Source of the DNA: Rhodospirillaceae bacterium UBA6219
Lineage (GTDB): Bacteria; Pseudomonadota; Alphaproteobacteria; Rhodospirillales; Magnetospirillaceae
Assembly: GCA_002435715.1 (NCBI GenBank)
Contig: DISD01000033.1
Location: forward strand, 31,423 to 95,422
Reading direction: 5' to 3'
Length of the DNA: 64,000 nt
The position numbers were made by a program, and so were the translations under genes. Of the stretch, positions 24,516-33,922 are shown in pieces (position 1 is the stretch's first letter; every line of letters starts with the position of its first letter). The notes under the pieces are model-generated. The model was not told the origin of the DNA, searched no databases, and saw only the letters and a list, made by a program, of their open reading frames with translations.

Positions 24516-25250
24516 TCAAGGCCGATGCCGGGCCTCGTCCATCAGCTGGCGCATATGACGGATCGAGGCTTCGAACCCGACGAAGATGGCCTCGCCCACC
24601 AGGAAATGTCCGATGTTGAGTTCGGCGATGGTGGGAATGGCGGCGATGGGCTTGACCGTGTCATAGGACAGGCCGTGCCCGGCATGGCATTCCAGACCGA
24701 TGGCGGCGGCATGGTTGGCGGCTTCGACGATGCGGGCCAGTTCACGGTCACGCTCGGCCTCGCTATGGTCGCAATAGGCCCCGGTATGCAGTTCGACCAC
24801 CGGGGCGCCGATTTCCAGGGATGCGTCCAGCTGGCGCGGATCGGCCTCGATGAACATGGAAACGCGGATGCCGGCCTCCACCAGCTTTTGAACCAGCGGA
24901 CGCAGGCGTTCCTTGCCGCCGGCCACGTCCAGGCCGCCTTCGGTGGTGCGTTCCTCGCGCCGTTCGGGAACGATACAGGCGGCGTGCGGACGATGGCGCA
25001 GGGCGATGGCCACCATTTCCTCGGTGGCCGCCATTTCAAAGTTCAGCGGCAGGGCGATTTCATTGGCCAGACGGGCGATGTCGTTGTCGGCGATATGACG
25101 ACGATCTTCGCGCAAATGGGCGGTGATGCCGTCGGCGCCGGCAGCGGCGGCCATGTGGGCGGCACGCACCGGATCGGGGTGCAGCCCCCCCCGGGCGTTG
25201 CGGATGGTGGCGACGTGGTCGATGTTCACGCCAAGGCGCAAGACGGACAT
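24516..25250 (-). CDS. pdxJ: Pyridoxine 5'-phosphate synthase
   Basis: 244-residue TIM-barrel enzyme that condenses 1-deoxyxylulose 5-phosphate with 3-amino-2-oxopropyl phosphate to pyridoxine 5'-phosphate, in vitamin B6 synthesis. The N-terminal LRLGVNIDHVATIRNARGG, ITAHLREDRRHI and LNFEMAATEEM are family hallmarks. It is 22 bases from the rel stop codon and cotranscribed in the leftward cluster. Confidence 0.96.
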   Translation of the reverse strand: MSVLRLGVNIDHVATIRNARGGLHPDPVRAAHMAAAAGADGITAHLREDRRHIADNDIARLANEIALPLNFEMAATEEMVAIALRHRPHAACIVPERREERTTEGGLDVAGGKERLRPLVQKLVEAGIRVSMFIEADPRQLDASLEIGAPVVELHTGAYCDHSEAERDRELARIVEAANHAAAIGLECHAGHGLSYDTVKPIAAIPTIAELNIGHFLVGEAIFVGFEASIRHMRQLMDEARHRP

Positions 25251-25272
25251 TTCAGGCTTTCCCAGGAAAAGG

Positions 25273-27426
25273 CTAGTTGCGGGCGCGTTCCACCGAGGAA
25301 ATGGACGGCGTGGCCCGCAAAGCAGCGATGACGTTGGTCAGATGCTTGACGTCTCGGACCTCGATGTCGATCAGCATCTCGAAGAATTCGGTGGTGCGGT
25401 TGGTGATCTTCAGATTGGTGATGTTGCCGACGTTCTTGGCGATCACCGTGGTCACCGTGGACAAAGCGCCGGGTTCGTTGGCCACCACCAGATCGACACG
25501 GCCCACATGGGCGGCGCCGTCGGTTTCGTCCCACGAAATGTCCAGCCAGCGTTCCGGCGTCTCGGCATATTGTTCCAGGTTCTCGCAATCGATGGTGTGG
25601 ACGGTCACCCCCTTGCCGGTGCTGACGATGCCGACGATGCGGTCGCCGGGCAGCGGGTGGCAACAACCGGCGAAATGCATGGCCATGCCGGGGATCAACC
25701 CCTTGATGGGCACCGCGTTCCCCTTGTCGCGCTTACCCGCCGGCTTGTTGCCATGGGCCAGCAGCACCACGTTGTCGGCGTGCTGGGCCGGGCTGGCTTT
25801 CAGCTCGGGGTAGACCTGCTGGACCACTTCCTTGCCGGTCAGCGTGCCCTCGCCCACATCTGCGATCAGATCGTCGACGCTGGGGGCCTTGAAGATCTTC
25901 AAGACGCCTTCCAGCGCCTTTTCGGTCAGGTCATAGCCTTCCTGACGGAAAGCGCGCACCAGGATGGCACGGCCCAAATCGATGTATTGGGCGCGTTGCT
26001 GGGTGCGGACGAAGCGGCGGATGCGGGCGCGGGCCTTGCCGGAAACGACGAAGCGTTCCCAGGTGGGGTTCGGCGTCTGCGCCTTCGACGTGATGATGTC
26101 GACCTGATCGCCGTTATGCAGACGCGAGCGCAACGGCATGATGCGGCCGTTGATCTTGGCACCGACACAGGTGTCGCCAACCTCGGAATGGACGGCATAG
26201 GCGAAATCCACCGGGGTGGCGCCCGACGGCAGGGAAATCAAGTCGCCCTTGGGGGTAAAGCAGAACACCTGGTCCTGGAACATTTCCAGTTTGGTATGTT
26301 CCAGGAACTCCTCGGGGTTCGAGGCGTGTTCCAGGATATCCAACAACTCGCGCAGCCAGCGATATTGACGCCCGTCGGTCTGGCGACCGCCGCCCTGCTT
26401 GTACTTCCAGTGCGCGGCGACGCCCAGTTCCGAGACTTCGTGCATCTCGTGGGTGCGGATCTGCACCTCGATGCGATGGCGTTCCGGGCCGAAGACGCCG
26501 GTATGCAAGGACCGATAGCCGTTGGGTTTCGGCGTCGAGATGTAGTCCTTGAAGCGGTTGGGTACCATGGGGTACTTGGAATGGATGACGCCGAGCGCCC
26601 GATAGCAATCCTCGATGCTGCCGACAGCGACGCGGAAGGCCATGATGTCGGACAATTGCTCGAAGCCGACATTCTTGCGCTGCATCTTCAACCAGATGGA
26701 ATAAGGCGTCTTTTCACGCCCCGACACCGTGGCCTTGACCCCCGCGTCCTCCAGCGTCTTGCGCAATTCTTCCAAGATGCGGCCAATCAAATCGCCACCT
26801 TGTTCGCGCAGGAAATTCAAACGCGCGATGATCGAGCCCCGGGCATCACCGTGCAATTCGGTGAAGGCCAGGTCTTCCAGCTCCATCTTCATTTCCTGCA
26901 TGCCGATACGTTCGGCCAGCGGAGCGTAGATTTCCATGGTCTCAAGCGCGATACGGCGGCGCTTGTCGGGATTCTTGATGAAATGCAGCGTGCGCATGTT
27001 GTGGACACGGTCGGCCAATTTGACCAGCAGGACGCGGATGTCCTCGCTCATGGCCAGGACCAGCTTCCGCAGGTTTTCCGCCTGCTTGGCGTGGTCCGAC
27101 TGCATCTCGATACGCGAAAGCTTGGTCACCCCGTCGACCAGACGGCCGATTTCCACCCCGAACATCTTGTCGATGTCTTCCTGCGTGGCCGGCGTGTCCT
27201 CGATGGTGTCGTGCAGCAGCGCGGTGATGATCGACGCGCAGTCCAGCCGGTACTTGGTCAAGATACCGGCGACTTCGATGGGATGGGAAAAGTAAGGGTC
27301 GCCCGAGGCCCGCAACTGCGAGCCGTGCATCTTCATGGCGAAGACATAGGCGCGGTTGATGGCGTCTTCGTCAGCGGACGGATCGTAAGACTTGACCCGC
27401 TCGACCAATTCGAATTGACGCATCAT
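25273..27426 (-). CDS. rel: Bifunctional (p)ppGpp synthetase/hydrolase (Rel/SpoT)
   Basis: 717-residue stringent-response enzyme. The HD hydrolase domain at the N terminus holds YFSHPIEVAGIL and LLHDTIEDTPAT with the HD pair, so hydrolase activity is expected. The synthetase domain has DIMAFRVAVGSIEDCYRALG and YRSLHTGVFGP. TGS (FAYAVHSEVGDTCVGAKING), a helical part and a C-terminal ACT domain follow. ATG 27426 is preferred because AGGAGGTG lies 8 bases before it. It follows rpoZ as in many proteobacteria; a single long Rel protein is usual for alphaproteobacteria. Confidence 0.95.
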   Translation of the reverse strand: MMRQFELVERVKSYDPSADEDAINRAYVFAMKMHGSQLRASGDPYFSHPIEVAGILTKYRLDCASIITALLHDTIEDTPATQEDIDKMFGVEIGRLVDGVTKLSRIEMQSDHAKQAENLRKLVLAMSEDIRVLLVKLADRVHNMRTLHFIKNPDKRRRIALETMEIYAPLAERIGMQEMKMELEDLAFTELHGDARGSIIARLNFLREQGGDLIGRILEELRKTLEDAGVKATVSGREKTPYSIWLKMQRKNVGFEQLSDIMAFRVAVGSIEDCYRALGVIHSKYPMVPNRFKDYISTPKPNGYRSLHTGVFGPERHRIEVQIRTHEMHEVSELGVAAHWKYKQGGGRQTDGRQYRWLRELLDILEHASNPEEFLEHTKLEMFQDQVFCFTPKGDLISLPSGATPVDFAYAVHSEVGDTCVGAKINGRIMPLRSRLHNGDQVDIITSKAQTPNPTWERFVVSGKARARIRRFVRTQQRAQYIDLGRAILVRAFRQEGYDLTEKALEGVLKIFKAPSVDDLIADVGEGTLTGKEVVQQVYPELKASPAQHADNVVLLAHGNKPAGKRDKGNAVPIKGLIPGMAMHFAGCCHPLPGDRIVGIVSTGKGVTVHTIDCENLEQYAETPERWLDISWDETDGAAHVGRVDLVVANEPGALSTVTTVIAKNVGNITNLKITNRTTEFFEMLIDIEVRDVKHLTNVIAALRATPSISSVERARN

Positions 27427-27519
27427 CGGGTTGACACCTCCTGTCGGCGGCAACCCTGGATCAAGGAACGCGGCGGCTGTTGGCTTGGGTTGCTCGCCAT
27501 GGCCGCCGCCTTCGTCGAA

Positions 27520-27906
27520 TTATTCGTCGCCGTCGGCCATTTCACCGGCAAAATCCATGGGGTCGTCGGTCACCGACATACCATCTTCCATGGCTTCTTC
27601 TTCCGAAGCGATGTTCTCGAAGCCCATGTCGCTGTCGGGCATGAAGGCTTCCAGTTCGTCTTCCTCGGGCTCGTCGGCTTCGACGTGCTTTTGCAGGCCC
27701 AGGACCAGCGAATTACGCAGGTGCTCCAGCTCGACGGTGTCCTCGGCGATTTCACGAAGAGCGACGACAGGGTTCTTGTCGTTGTCACGTTCGACGGTGA
27801 TGTGCCCACCGGTCGAGATGTCGCGGGCGCGCTGGGCCGCTATCAACACCAGTTCAAACCGATTGGGAACCTTGACGACACAATCTTCAACCGTAACGCG
27901 GGCCAT
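27520..27906 (-). CDS. rpoZ: RNA polymerase omega subunit
   Basis: 128 residues. The N-terminal 65 residues (MARVTVEDCVVKVPNRFELV and AQRARDISTGG) match omega, which binds the beta' C terminus and helps assembly and ppGpp response. The C terminus is a long, strongly acidic tail (about residues 80-128, many Asp and Glu) typical of alphaproteobacterial omega. The start is ATG 27906 with an AAGGACGG site. It is upstream of rel and probably cotranscribed with it. Confidence 0.94.
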   Translation of the reverse strand: MARVTVEDCVVKVPNRFELVLIAAQRARDISTGGHITVERDNDKNPVVALREIAEDTVELEHLRNSLVLGLQKHVEADEPEEDELEAFMPDSDMGFENIASEEEAMEDGMSVTDDPMDFAGEMADGDE

Positions 27907-27947
27907 GGACCGTCCTTCGAAATGTGCATGCGCAAAAGAGCATAGTT

Positions 27948-27975
27948 TATATAGCGGCCCCACACCCGAAAGCAA
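27948..27975 (-). promoter_or_regulatory. Possible rpoZ promoter
   Basis: On the - strand TTGCTT (27975-27970) is followed after 16 bases by TATATA (27953-27948), about 40 bases before the rpoZ start codon. The match to a sigma-70-type promoter is moderate. Confidence 0.4.
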
Positions 27976-28079
27976 GGCCCAAGCCCTTTGCCGCCATGGT
28001 TTGTTGTTGCAAGCGCCGACCCGCCCCCCTACCCTGTCGCCATTGTCCCCAAACCATTTATTTTGAAATCGAGACAACA

Positions 28080-28649
28080 ATGACTTTTTATGATTCCGAA
28101 CGTGTCGGGCTGTTTATCGACGGCTCGAACCTTTATGCCGCCGCCAAGGCTTTGGCCTTCGATATCGATTACAAGAAGCTGTTGAAGCATTTCGCCAGTG
28201 AAGGCCGGTTGATCCGCGCTTTTTATTACACCGCCCTGGTGGAGGATCAGGAATATTCGCCGCTGCGGCCGTTGATCGACTGGCTGGATTACAACGGCTA
28301 CACCATGGTCACCAAGCCGACCAAGGAATTCACCGACGCTACCGGGCGGCGCAAGATCAAGGGCAACATGGACATCGAGCTGGCCATCGACGTCATGGAA
28401 ATGGCGCCGCACCTTGACCATGTCGTGCTGTTTTCCGGCGATGGCGACTTCCGCCGGCTGGTGGAAGCGATCCAGCGCAAGGGCGTGCGAGTCACCGTGG
28501 TGTCCACCGTCCGCTCGCAGCCGCCCATGGTCGCCGATGAATTGCGGCGCCAAGCCGATACTTTCCTGGAATTGTCCGACCTGCAATCGGTGATCGGCCG
28601 CGCCCCCCATCCGTCCCGCGACGACCGGGATTACGGGGACATTTTGTGA
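28080..28649 (+). CDS. NYN domain protein (LabA/DUF88 type)
   Basis: 189-residue PIN-like nuclease-fold protein. VGLFIDGSNLYAAAKAL at the N terminus has the first conserved Asp, GNMDIELAIDVMEMA the second, and VVLFSGDGDFRRLVEAIQRKG the third and fourth; all acidic residues expected for metal-dependent RNase activity are present. It ends with the LELSDLQSVIG type tail. LabA-like proteins are found widely in bacteria; the RNA target is unknown. Its stop overlaps the start of the uracil-DNA glycosylase gene (GTGA). Confidence 0.88.
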   Translation: MTFYDSERVGLFIDGSNLYAAAKALAFDIDYKKLLKHFASEGRLIRAFYYTALVEDQEYSPLRPLIDWLDYNGYTMVTKPTKEFTDATGRRKIKGNMDIELAIDVMEMAPHLDHVVLFSGDGDFRRLVEAIQRKGVRVTVVSTVRSQPPMVADELRRQADTFLELSDLQSVIGRAPHPSRDDRDYGDIL

Positions 28650-29287
28650 GCCCTTTCAGCGTTCCGGCCAAGGATTGCCCTTCCTGCCCACGACTGGTGG
28701 CCTATCGCCACGACAATCAGCGTAAGTTCCCCGACTGGCACAATGCTCCGGTGGATTCTTTCGGCCCGTTGGAGGCCCCCATCCTGTTCGTCGGGCTGGC
28801 CCCGGGGCTCAGAGGGGCCAACCGCACCGGCCGCCCGTTCACCGGCGATTATGCCGGCGACCTGCTGTATCCCAGCTTGGTGAAATTCGGACTGGCGCAA
28901 GGCACCTATGGCGCCGACCCCGCGGATGGCTTCCGTCTGGTTGGGGCCCGAATCAGCAACGCGGTCCGCTGCGTGCCGCCCGAGAACAAACCACTGCCGG
29001 CTGAATTCAACGCCTGCCGGCCGTTCCTGGAAGCCGAAATGGCGGCCATGCCCCATCTGCAGGCCCTGTTCGCCATCGGCCGCGACGCGCACCAAGCCAT
29101 CATCGGCGGCATGGGATTGCGCAAATCCGCCCATGTCTTCGCCCATGGGGCACGACACCGCCTGAATGATCAACTGGTGCTGGTCGACAGCTATCATTGC
29201 TCTCGCTACAACACCAATACCGGGCGGCTGACCGAGGCCATGTTTCATCAGGCCATCGCCACCTTGATCGCTCAGATCCATTCTTAA
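28646..29287 (+). CDS. Family 5 uracil-DNA glycosylase (UDGb)
   Basis: 213-residue DNA repair glycosylase. CPSCPRL at the N terminus gives two of the Cys likely to bind an iron-sulfur cluster. Motif 1 GLAPGLRGANRTGRPFTGD lacks the catalytic Asp/Asn of other UDG families, as is normal for family 5. Motif 2 is SYHCSRYNTNTGRL, where family 5 usually has His-Pro-Ser; here Cys replaces Pro. GTG 28646 overlaps the NYN stop. Expected to remove uracil and some other deaminated bases. Confidence 0.88.
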   Translation: MSPFSVPAKDCPSCPRLVAYRHDNQRKFPDWHNAPVDSFGPLEAPILFVGLAPGLRGANRTGRPFTGDYAGDLLYPSLVKFGLAQGTYGADPADGFRLVGARISNAVRCVPPENKPLPAEFNACRPFLEAEMAAMPHLQALFAIGRDAHQAIIGGMGLRKSAHVFAHGARHRLNDQLVLVDSYHCSRYNTNTGRLTEAMFHQAIATLIAQIHS

Positions 29288-29344
29288 GGCATATTTGACG
29301 CTTTGCTGTCATACTGTTCCACCGATGAAGGATGGGGCGTTGCG

Positions 29345-29764
29345 ATGACAGCCTTTTTGGAATGGAATGCCGAATACGAATTAGGGGTGCCGGCCATGGA
29401 TTCCGATCACCGGGATCTGATGGAAATGTGCAACCATTTTCTGTTCCTGGTACAGAATCACACCCCTGCCGCACAATTGTCCGATTGCCTGGATCGGCTG
29501 ATCTTGCGCACCCGGGCCCATTTCCAAGCCGAGGAACGCATGCTGGACCGTCATGGCTATCCGGCCCTGGCTGTCCACAAATCAGAACACGAGCGATTGA
29601 TTCGCGACGCCGAAAACTTGTCAGCGGCTATTCGTCATGGCAACGACGACAAAAGCCTGGAAGACATCGTCGCCGAAACATCGGACTTCCTGCGGTCCTG
29701 GCTGTTGGAACACATTCGTCAGAACGACCGCCCCTATAAGCCGTTCCTGCGCAGCCTGAGCTAG
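29345..29764 (+). CDS. Bacteriohemerythrin
   Basis: 139-residue non-heme di-iron O2-binding protein. All seven ligands expected for the fold are present: His22, His59, Glu63, His78, His82, His123 and Asp128. No extra domain is attached, so it probably acts as a soluble O2 carrier or sensor rather than in a fused signalling protein. The start is taken at ATG 29345, where EWNAEYELGVPAMDSDH begins the fold; an in-frame start exists at 29303. It overlaps the end of the convergent lytic transglycosylase gene by 4 bases. Confidence 0.9.
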   Translation: MTAFLEWNAEYELGVPAMDSDHRDLMEMCNHFLFLVQNHTPAAQLSDCLDRLILRTRAHFQAEERMLDRHGYPALAVHKSEHERLIRDAENLSAAIRHGNDDKSLEDIVAETSDFLRSWLLEHIRQNDRPYKPFLRSLS

Positions 29765-31734
29765 CCGGATTGCCGACGGGACCAACGCTTCAGGTCGGCT
29801 TCAAACGAAACGCCTTCTCCATAGCCCAACTTGCGACGATAGATGGACAGGCTTTCCATCACCCTTTGGACATAAGAGCGTGTTTCCGTGAACGGGATCA
29901 TCTCGATCCAGTCGATCGCGTCCACGGTTGGATCACGGGGATCCCCATAATCCTTGACCCAACGCCGCACTCGCGCCGGACCGGCATTGTAGGCAGCCAG
30001 AGCCATCACGTAGGAGCCCTCGAAATTGTCGATCATGTCCCCGAGATAGGTGCTCCCCAAGCGGACATTGTATTCGGGGTCATCCAGTTTCGACGGCTTG
30101 AAGGCCACTTTGATAGCTTTGGCCACTTGCTTGGCGGTGGCGGGCATCAATTGCATCAATCCCCGAGCCCCCACTGGCGACTGTACATCGGTCATGAAAC
30201 CAGATTCCTGTCGGATCAGAGCCAGGACCAGGGCCTTTTCCGGCCCGGTTTCCACGCCGATATGCGGTACCGGCCAACCGGCGCCGACCAGGAACACGCT
30301 GTCGCGATCCGCCCGGCGGGCAATGGTCACCGCCAAATCGTTGCGCCCGCGTTCCAACGCCAATTTACCGACCAGGGCCCGTTCGCCGGCGGATTGAGCT
30401 ACTTCGTTCAAGCGAATGAAGAAAGCCCGCAAATATTCGGTTTCCCCCATTTCCAACATGATGCGGGTGGCACGAACCATCTCGCGGTTGTTGAAACGCT
30501 TGCTTTCCTCGGCACTGGCCTTGGGGTCAGGCGGCAGCGGCCAATGGTGGTCATCCAGACGCGACGCCGCCAATTGCCCATAATACGCGGTGAAGTATTG
30601 TGCCCCGCGGCCATACCATTCTTTCGCCCCACGAATATCGGTCCGCGCTTCGGCGGTGCGTCCGGCCCAATAAGCCGCTCGAGAACGCGACAACGGCGTC
30701 GACACCTTGTCCCACAGGCGCTGGAAGTGGTTGGCAGCGGTTTCCTTGTCGTCCAGGAAGCGCAAGGAAATCCACCCGGCCAGGAACTCGGCCTCGGCGA
30801 ATTGGGAATTGTCGTCTTCGATGGCGTGATCGGCGGCGATCTGGTAGGCCCGCGAAATCAGGCCCTTTTGCAAGGCGCGACGGGCCAGGATGGCGCGTTC
30901 CTGCCACCACAAATCGGGACGCACCTGATTGCGGGCCGGATGTGACAACAGGTCGATGGCGTCTTCGTCCTGATCCTTTTGGCGGCGCCACCGCACCCGG
31001 TCATAAATCAGCCCGGGATCGTTCTTGAATTCCTTCGGCACCTTGGCGGCTTGGTTTTCCGCATTGGCCTTGCCGTCCTGCAGCGCCATACGGGCCTGTG
31101 CCAACAGGCGCCGTTCCGGACTGACGCGCAACATCATGTGCTGGGCCGGGCCGTCCTGCTTGTCCCACAGCAGACGGTCCAGACGTCGCCAATGATCCTC
31201 GGGTTGCAGATACTCGGAAAATTGATCCAGGAACTGCTTTTCCTGAATCGTGCCAAAGCCCCCCTCGACCCAGGCCTTGCGCAGAACCTCGACGGCTTGT
31301 TCTTGCCGACCGGCGGCCAGAAGCGCCTTGCCCAAGGCCATGGCGCCATCGACGGTGATCGGATCACGGCGCTTGTACCAAGCCTGCACGTGTTCCAGCG
31401 GGGTCGCCGGTCCGATGGCCTCTTCGGCACGCCGTTGCATAGAGGACATCAACGGCCAGTCGGGGGAAGAATCGACGAAAGAGCCGATTTCCTCGAAGCT
31501 GGCCCCCGAGCGCGGATTCACATAGGTCATCCAGCGAATGAGCTTGGGCAGCAGGCGGTCTGTGGCCCGCATGGCCAAACGCTCGGCTTCGGTGAAACGA
31601 TCCTTGCGAGCGGCGGCAAAGACCTGTTCGTAAAGCTTGCGCTCATTCGCAGGCACCTCGGTCGCGGCCGCGGGCCGAAGCGAACTCAAAGGCAGCAACA
31701 CCATGACCAATGCGGCGAGGACTCGAAAGCGCAA
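29761..31734 (-). CDS. slt: Soluble lytic murein transglycosylase (Slt70 type)
   Basis: About 657-residue periplasmic enzyme that cleaves glycan strands of peptidoglycan. It has a signal peptide (RFRVLAALVMVLLPLSS ending near AAA), a long superhelical region, and a C-terminal SLT domain with catalytic Glu in ALIRQESGF, then PVGARGLMQLMPATAK and AAYNAGPARVRRW. The frame is open to 31881; I take TTG 31734 because it starts exactly at the signal peptide and follows AAGGA. ATG 31785 is an alternative. It is divergent from dapA. Confidence 0.9.
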   Translation of the reverse strand: MRFRVLAALVMVLLPLSSLRPAAATEVPANERKLYEQVFAAARKDRFTEAERLAMRATDRLLPKLIRWMTYVNPRSGASFEEIGSFVDSSPDWPLMSSMQRRAEEAIGPATPLEHVQAWYKRRDPITVDGAMALGKALLAAGRQEQAVEVLRKAWVEGGFGTIQEKQFLDQFSEYLQPEDHWRRLDRLLWDKQDGPAQHMMLRVSPERRLLAQARMALQDGKANAENQAAKVPKEFKNDPGLIYDRVRWRRQKDQDEDAIDLLSHPARNQVRPDLWWQERAILARRALQKGLISRAYQIAADHAIEDDNSQFAEAEFLAGWISLRFLDDKETAANHFQRLWDKVSTPLSRSRAAYWAGRTAEARTDIRGAKEWYGRGAQYFTAYYGQLAASRLDDHHWPLPPDPKASAEESKRFNNREMVRATRIMLEMGETEYLRAFFIRLNEVAQSAGERALVGKLALERGRNDLAVTIARRADRDSVFLVGAGWPVPHIGVETGPEKALVLALIRQESGFMTDVQSPVGARGLMQLMPATAKQVAKAIKVAFKPSKLDDPEYNVRLGSTYLGDMIDNFEGSYVMALAAYNAGPARVRRWVKDYGDPRDPTVDAIDWIEMIPFTETRSYVQRVMESLSIYRRKLGYGEGVSFEADLKRWSRRQSG

Positions 31735-31895
31735 CGCAGGTTCCTTGTTCTTGTGACCGGCCGGACACCGGAAACGAACCCGCATTCTAGGGAACCTGGG
31801 CATGGAAGAGCAAGCCGGACGGCGCCCTTGTACGGCATCGGGCTTGGCTGTAATGTGCCGGGTTTCCAACTGTCCATTCATTCAGGATGTCAACC

Positions 31896-32768
31896 ATGTT
31901 CAAGGGATCGATCACCGCCCTCATTACCCCCTTCGCCAACGGCAAGGTGGACGAGAAGGCGTTCCAGGACTTCGTCGCCTGGCAGATCGCCGAGGGCACC
32001 CATGGTGTCGTGCCCTGCGGCACCACCGGCGAGTCCCCGACGCTGTCCCATGACGAACACAAACGGGTTGTCGAACTGTGCGTGGAAGTGGCCAAGGGCA
32101 AGATACCGGTCATCGCCGGCACCGGTTCGAACTGCACCGACGAAGCCATCGCGTTGACCCGTCACGCCAAGCAAGCCGGCGCCGACGCCGCTTTGGTGGT
32201 GGCGCCCTATTACAACAAGCCGTCCCAGGAAGGCCTGTTCCGCCATTATGAAGCCATCGCCAAGGCGGTGGACTTGCCCATCGTGGTCTACAACATCCCC
32301 GGCCGCTCGGTGATCAACATCAGCGTCGACACTTTCGTGCGCCTGGCCAAGCTGCCCAATATCGTCGGCGTCAAGGACGCCACCGCCGACCTGGCCCGTC
32401 CGCTGCAGATGCGGGTCGCCCTGGGGGGCACCTTCTGCCAGTTGTCGGGCGAGGATGCCACCGCCATCGCCTTCAACGCCCAAGGCGGTGTCGGCTGTAT
32501 CTCGGTGACCTCGAATATCGCGCCTCGCCTGTGTGCCGACATGCAGAACGCCTGGGCCAAGGGCGATTTGGAAACCTGCTTCGCCATCCGCGACAAGCTG
32601 ATGCCTTTGCACGATTCCATGTTCTGCGAAACCAGCCCGGCTCCGGTGAAATATGCCGCCAAACTGCTGGGCAAGTGCTCGGAACAGGTGCGCCTGCCGC
32701 TGGTCGAGGCCTCTGAAGAGGCGCGGACCAAGGTCAAGGCGGCTTTGACCCAGGCCGGCCTGATCTAA
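31896..32768 (+). CDS. dapA: 4-hydroxy-tetrahydrodipicolinate synthase
   Basis: 290-residue class I aldolase condensing pyruvate and aspartate semialdehyde in lysine and diaminopimelate synthesis. MFKGSITALITPF is the usual start; VVPCGTTGESPTLSHDEH, VAPYYNKPSQEGL with the catalytic Tyr, and IVGVKDAT with the Schiff-base Lys are all present. ATG 31896 is chosen over 31887 since AGGA sits 8 bases before it. smpB starts 4 bases after the stop. Confidence 0.96.
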   Translation: MFKGSITALITPFANGKVDEKAFQDFVAWQIAEGTHGVVPCGTTGESPTLSHDEHKRVVELCVEVAKGKIPVIAGTGSNCTDEAIALTRHAKQAGADAALVVAPYYNKPSQEGLFRHYEAIAKAVDLPIVVYNIPGRSVINISVDTFVRLAKLPNIVGVKDATADLARPLQMRVALGGTFCQLSGEDATAIAFNAQGGVGCISVTSNIAPRLCADMQNAWAKGDLETCFAIRDKLMPLHDSMFCETSPAPVKYAAKLLGKCSEQVRLPLVEASEEARTKVKAALTQAGLI

Positions 32769-32772
32769 AATC

Positions 32773-33234
32773 ATGTCGCTTCCCGCCCGCATCGCCGCGC
32801 AGAACCGCAAGGCCCGCCACGAATACACCATCGTGGACACCATCGAGGCCGGCATCATGCTGGTGGGAACCGAGGTGAAATCCCTGCGGGCCGGCAAAGG
32901 CAACATCAACGAAGCCTTTGCCGGCCCCAACGGGGATGAATTGATCCTGCACAATGCCTATATCCCCGAATATCAGGCGAAAATGCCCTTCCCGCATGAA
33001 ACGCGCCGCCCGCGCAAATTGCTGCTGCATCGCCGCGAATTGCGCAAATTGGTGATGGCCATCGCCAAGGAAGGCATGACCCTGGTGCCGCTGGATATTC
33101 ATTTCAACGATCGCGGCATCGCCAAGGTCCTGTTGGGACTCGCCAAGGGCCGCAAGGCCCACGACAAGCGCGAGGCCATCAAACAGCGCGATTGGAACCG
33201 CGAAAAAGCGCGGGTCCTGCGCAACCGGGACTAA
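32773..33234 (+). CDS. smpB: SsrA-binding protein SmpB
   Basis: 153-residue tmRNA partner for ribosome rescue. AAQNRKARHEYTIVDTIEAG, LVGTEVKSLRAGKGNINEAF and the basic C-terminal tail KQRDWNREKARVLRNRD are typical. It lies 4 bases after dapA, an arrangement found in many alphaproteobacteria. The tmRNA gene is not in this window. Confidence 0.96.
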   Translation: MSLPARIAAQNRKARHEYTIVDTIEAGIMLVGTEVKSLRAGKGNINEAFAGPNGDELILHNAYIPEYQAKMPFPHETRRPRKLLLHRRELRKLVMAIAKEGMTLVPLDIHFNDRGIAKVLLGLAKGRKAHDKREAIKQRDWNREKARVLRNRD

Positions 33235-33256
33235 GGCTGCCGCCCCATTTTGGGGG

Positions 33257-33922
33257 ATGATGGTGAGCGACGACGACGTCCCGCTTTTGGGAAAACTGAA
33301 AGACAAACTGCTCCAGACCAAGGAAAACTGGGCCAAGGAAGGTCGCGCCCTGACCGGCAAAGCGGGACAGGCCCGTCTCCCCCCCGGCCAGCACCTGACC
33401 GCCGAGTGGCCGGTCCTGGACCTTGGCATCCAACCCAATCTGGTACAAAGCGATTGGTCGCTATCGGTGGCAGGTGCCGTCGAACACCCGATCCGCTGGA
33501 CCTGGAACGACTTCATGGCCCAGCCACAAGTCGAAATGACCAGCGACATCCATTGCGTTACCACCTGGTCGCGTTACGACAACACCTGGCAGGGCGTTTC
33601 CGCCCGCCATCTGCTGGCGATGGTCAAGCCGCGGGCCAGCGCCCGTTTCATCATGTTCCGCAGCTATGACGGCTATACCACCAACGTCCCCCTGAACCGC
33701 TTCGCCGACGACGACGTGCTACTGGCCCATACCTGGGAAGGCCACCCCCTCAGTCGTGAACATGGTGGCCCGGTCCGGGTGGTGATTCCCAAGCTTTACT
33801 TCTGGAAAAGCGCCAAATGGCTGCGGGCCATCACCTTCATGGACCAAGACAGCCCCGGATATTGGGAATTACGCGGCTATCACGACGAAGGCGACCCGTG
33901 GACGGAACAACGTTACGGCTGA
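33257..33922 (+). CDS. Molybdopterin-dependent oxidoreductase, sulfite oxidase fold
   Basis: 221-residue protein of the sulfite oxidase/MsrP superfamily. Cys100 in DIHCVTTWSR is the expected Mo ligand; LYFWKSAKWLRAITFM and GYWELRGYHDEGDPW match the C-terminal part. Unlike MsrP it has no signal peptide, so it should act in the cytoplasm (YuiH-like). The redox partner and substrate are unknown. Two adjacent ATG codons and a GTG make the exact start uncertain by a few residues. It ends one base before the convergent histidine kinase gene. Confidence 0.85.
   Translation: MMVSDDDVPLLGKLKDKLLQTKENWAKEGRALTGKAGQARLPPGQHLTAEWPVLDLGIQPNLVQSDWSLSVAGAVEHPIRWTWNDFMAQPQVEMTSDIHCVTTWSRYDNTWQGVSARHLLAMVKPRASARFIMFRSYDGYTTNVPLNRFADDDVLLAHTWEGHPLSREHGGPVRVVIPKLYFWKSAKWLRAITFMDQDSPGYWELRGYHDEGDPWTEQRYG

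Noticed and set aside
25123..27945. A 940-codon + strand open frame across rel and rpoZ
   Set aside because: Shadow of rel; its composition is like other shadows and it matches no family.
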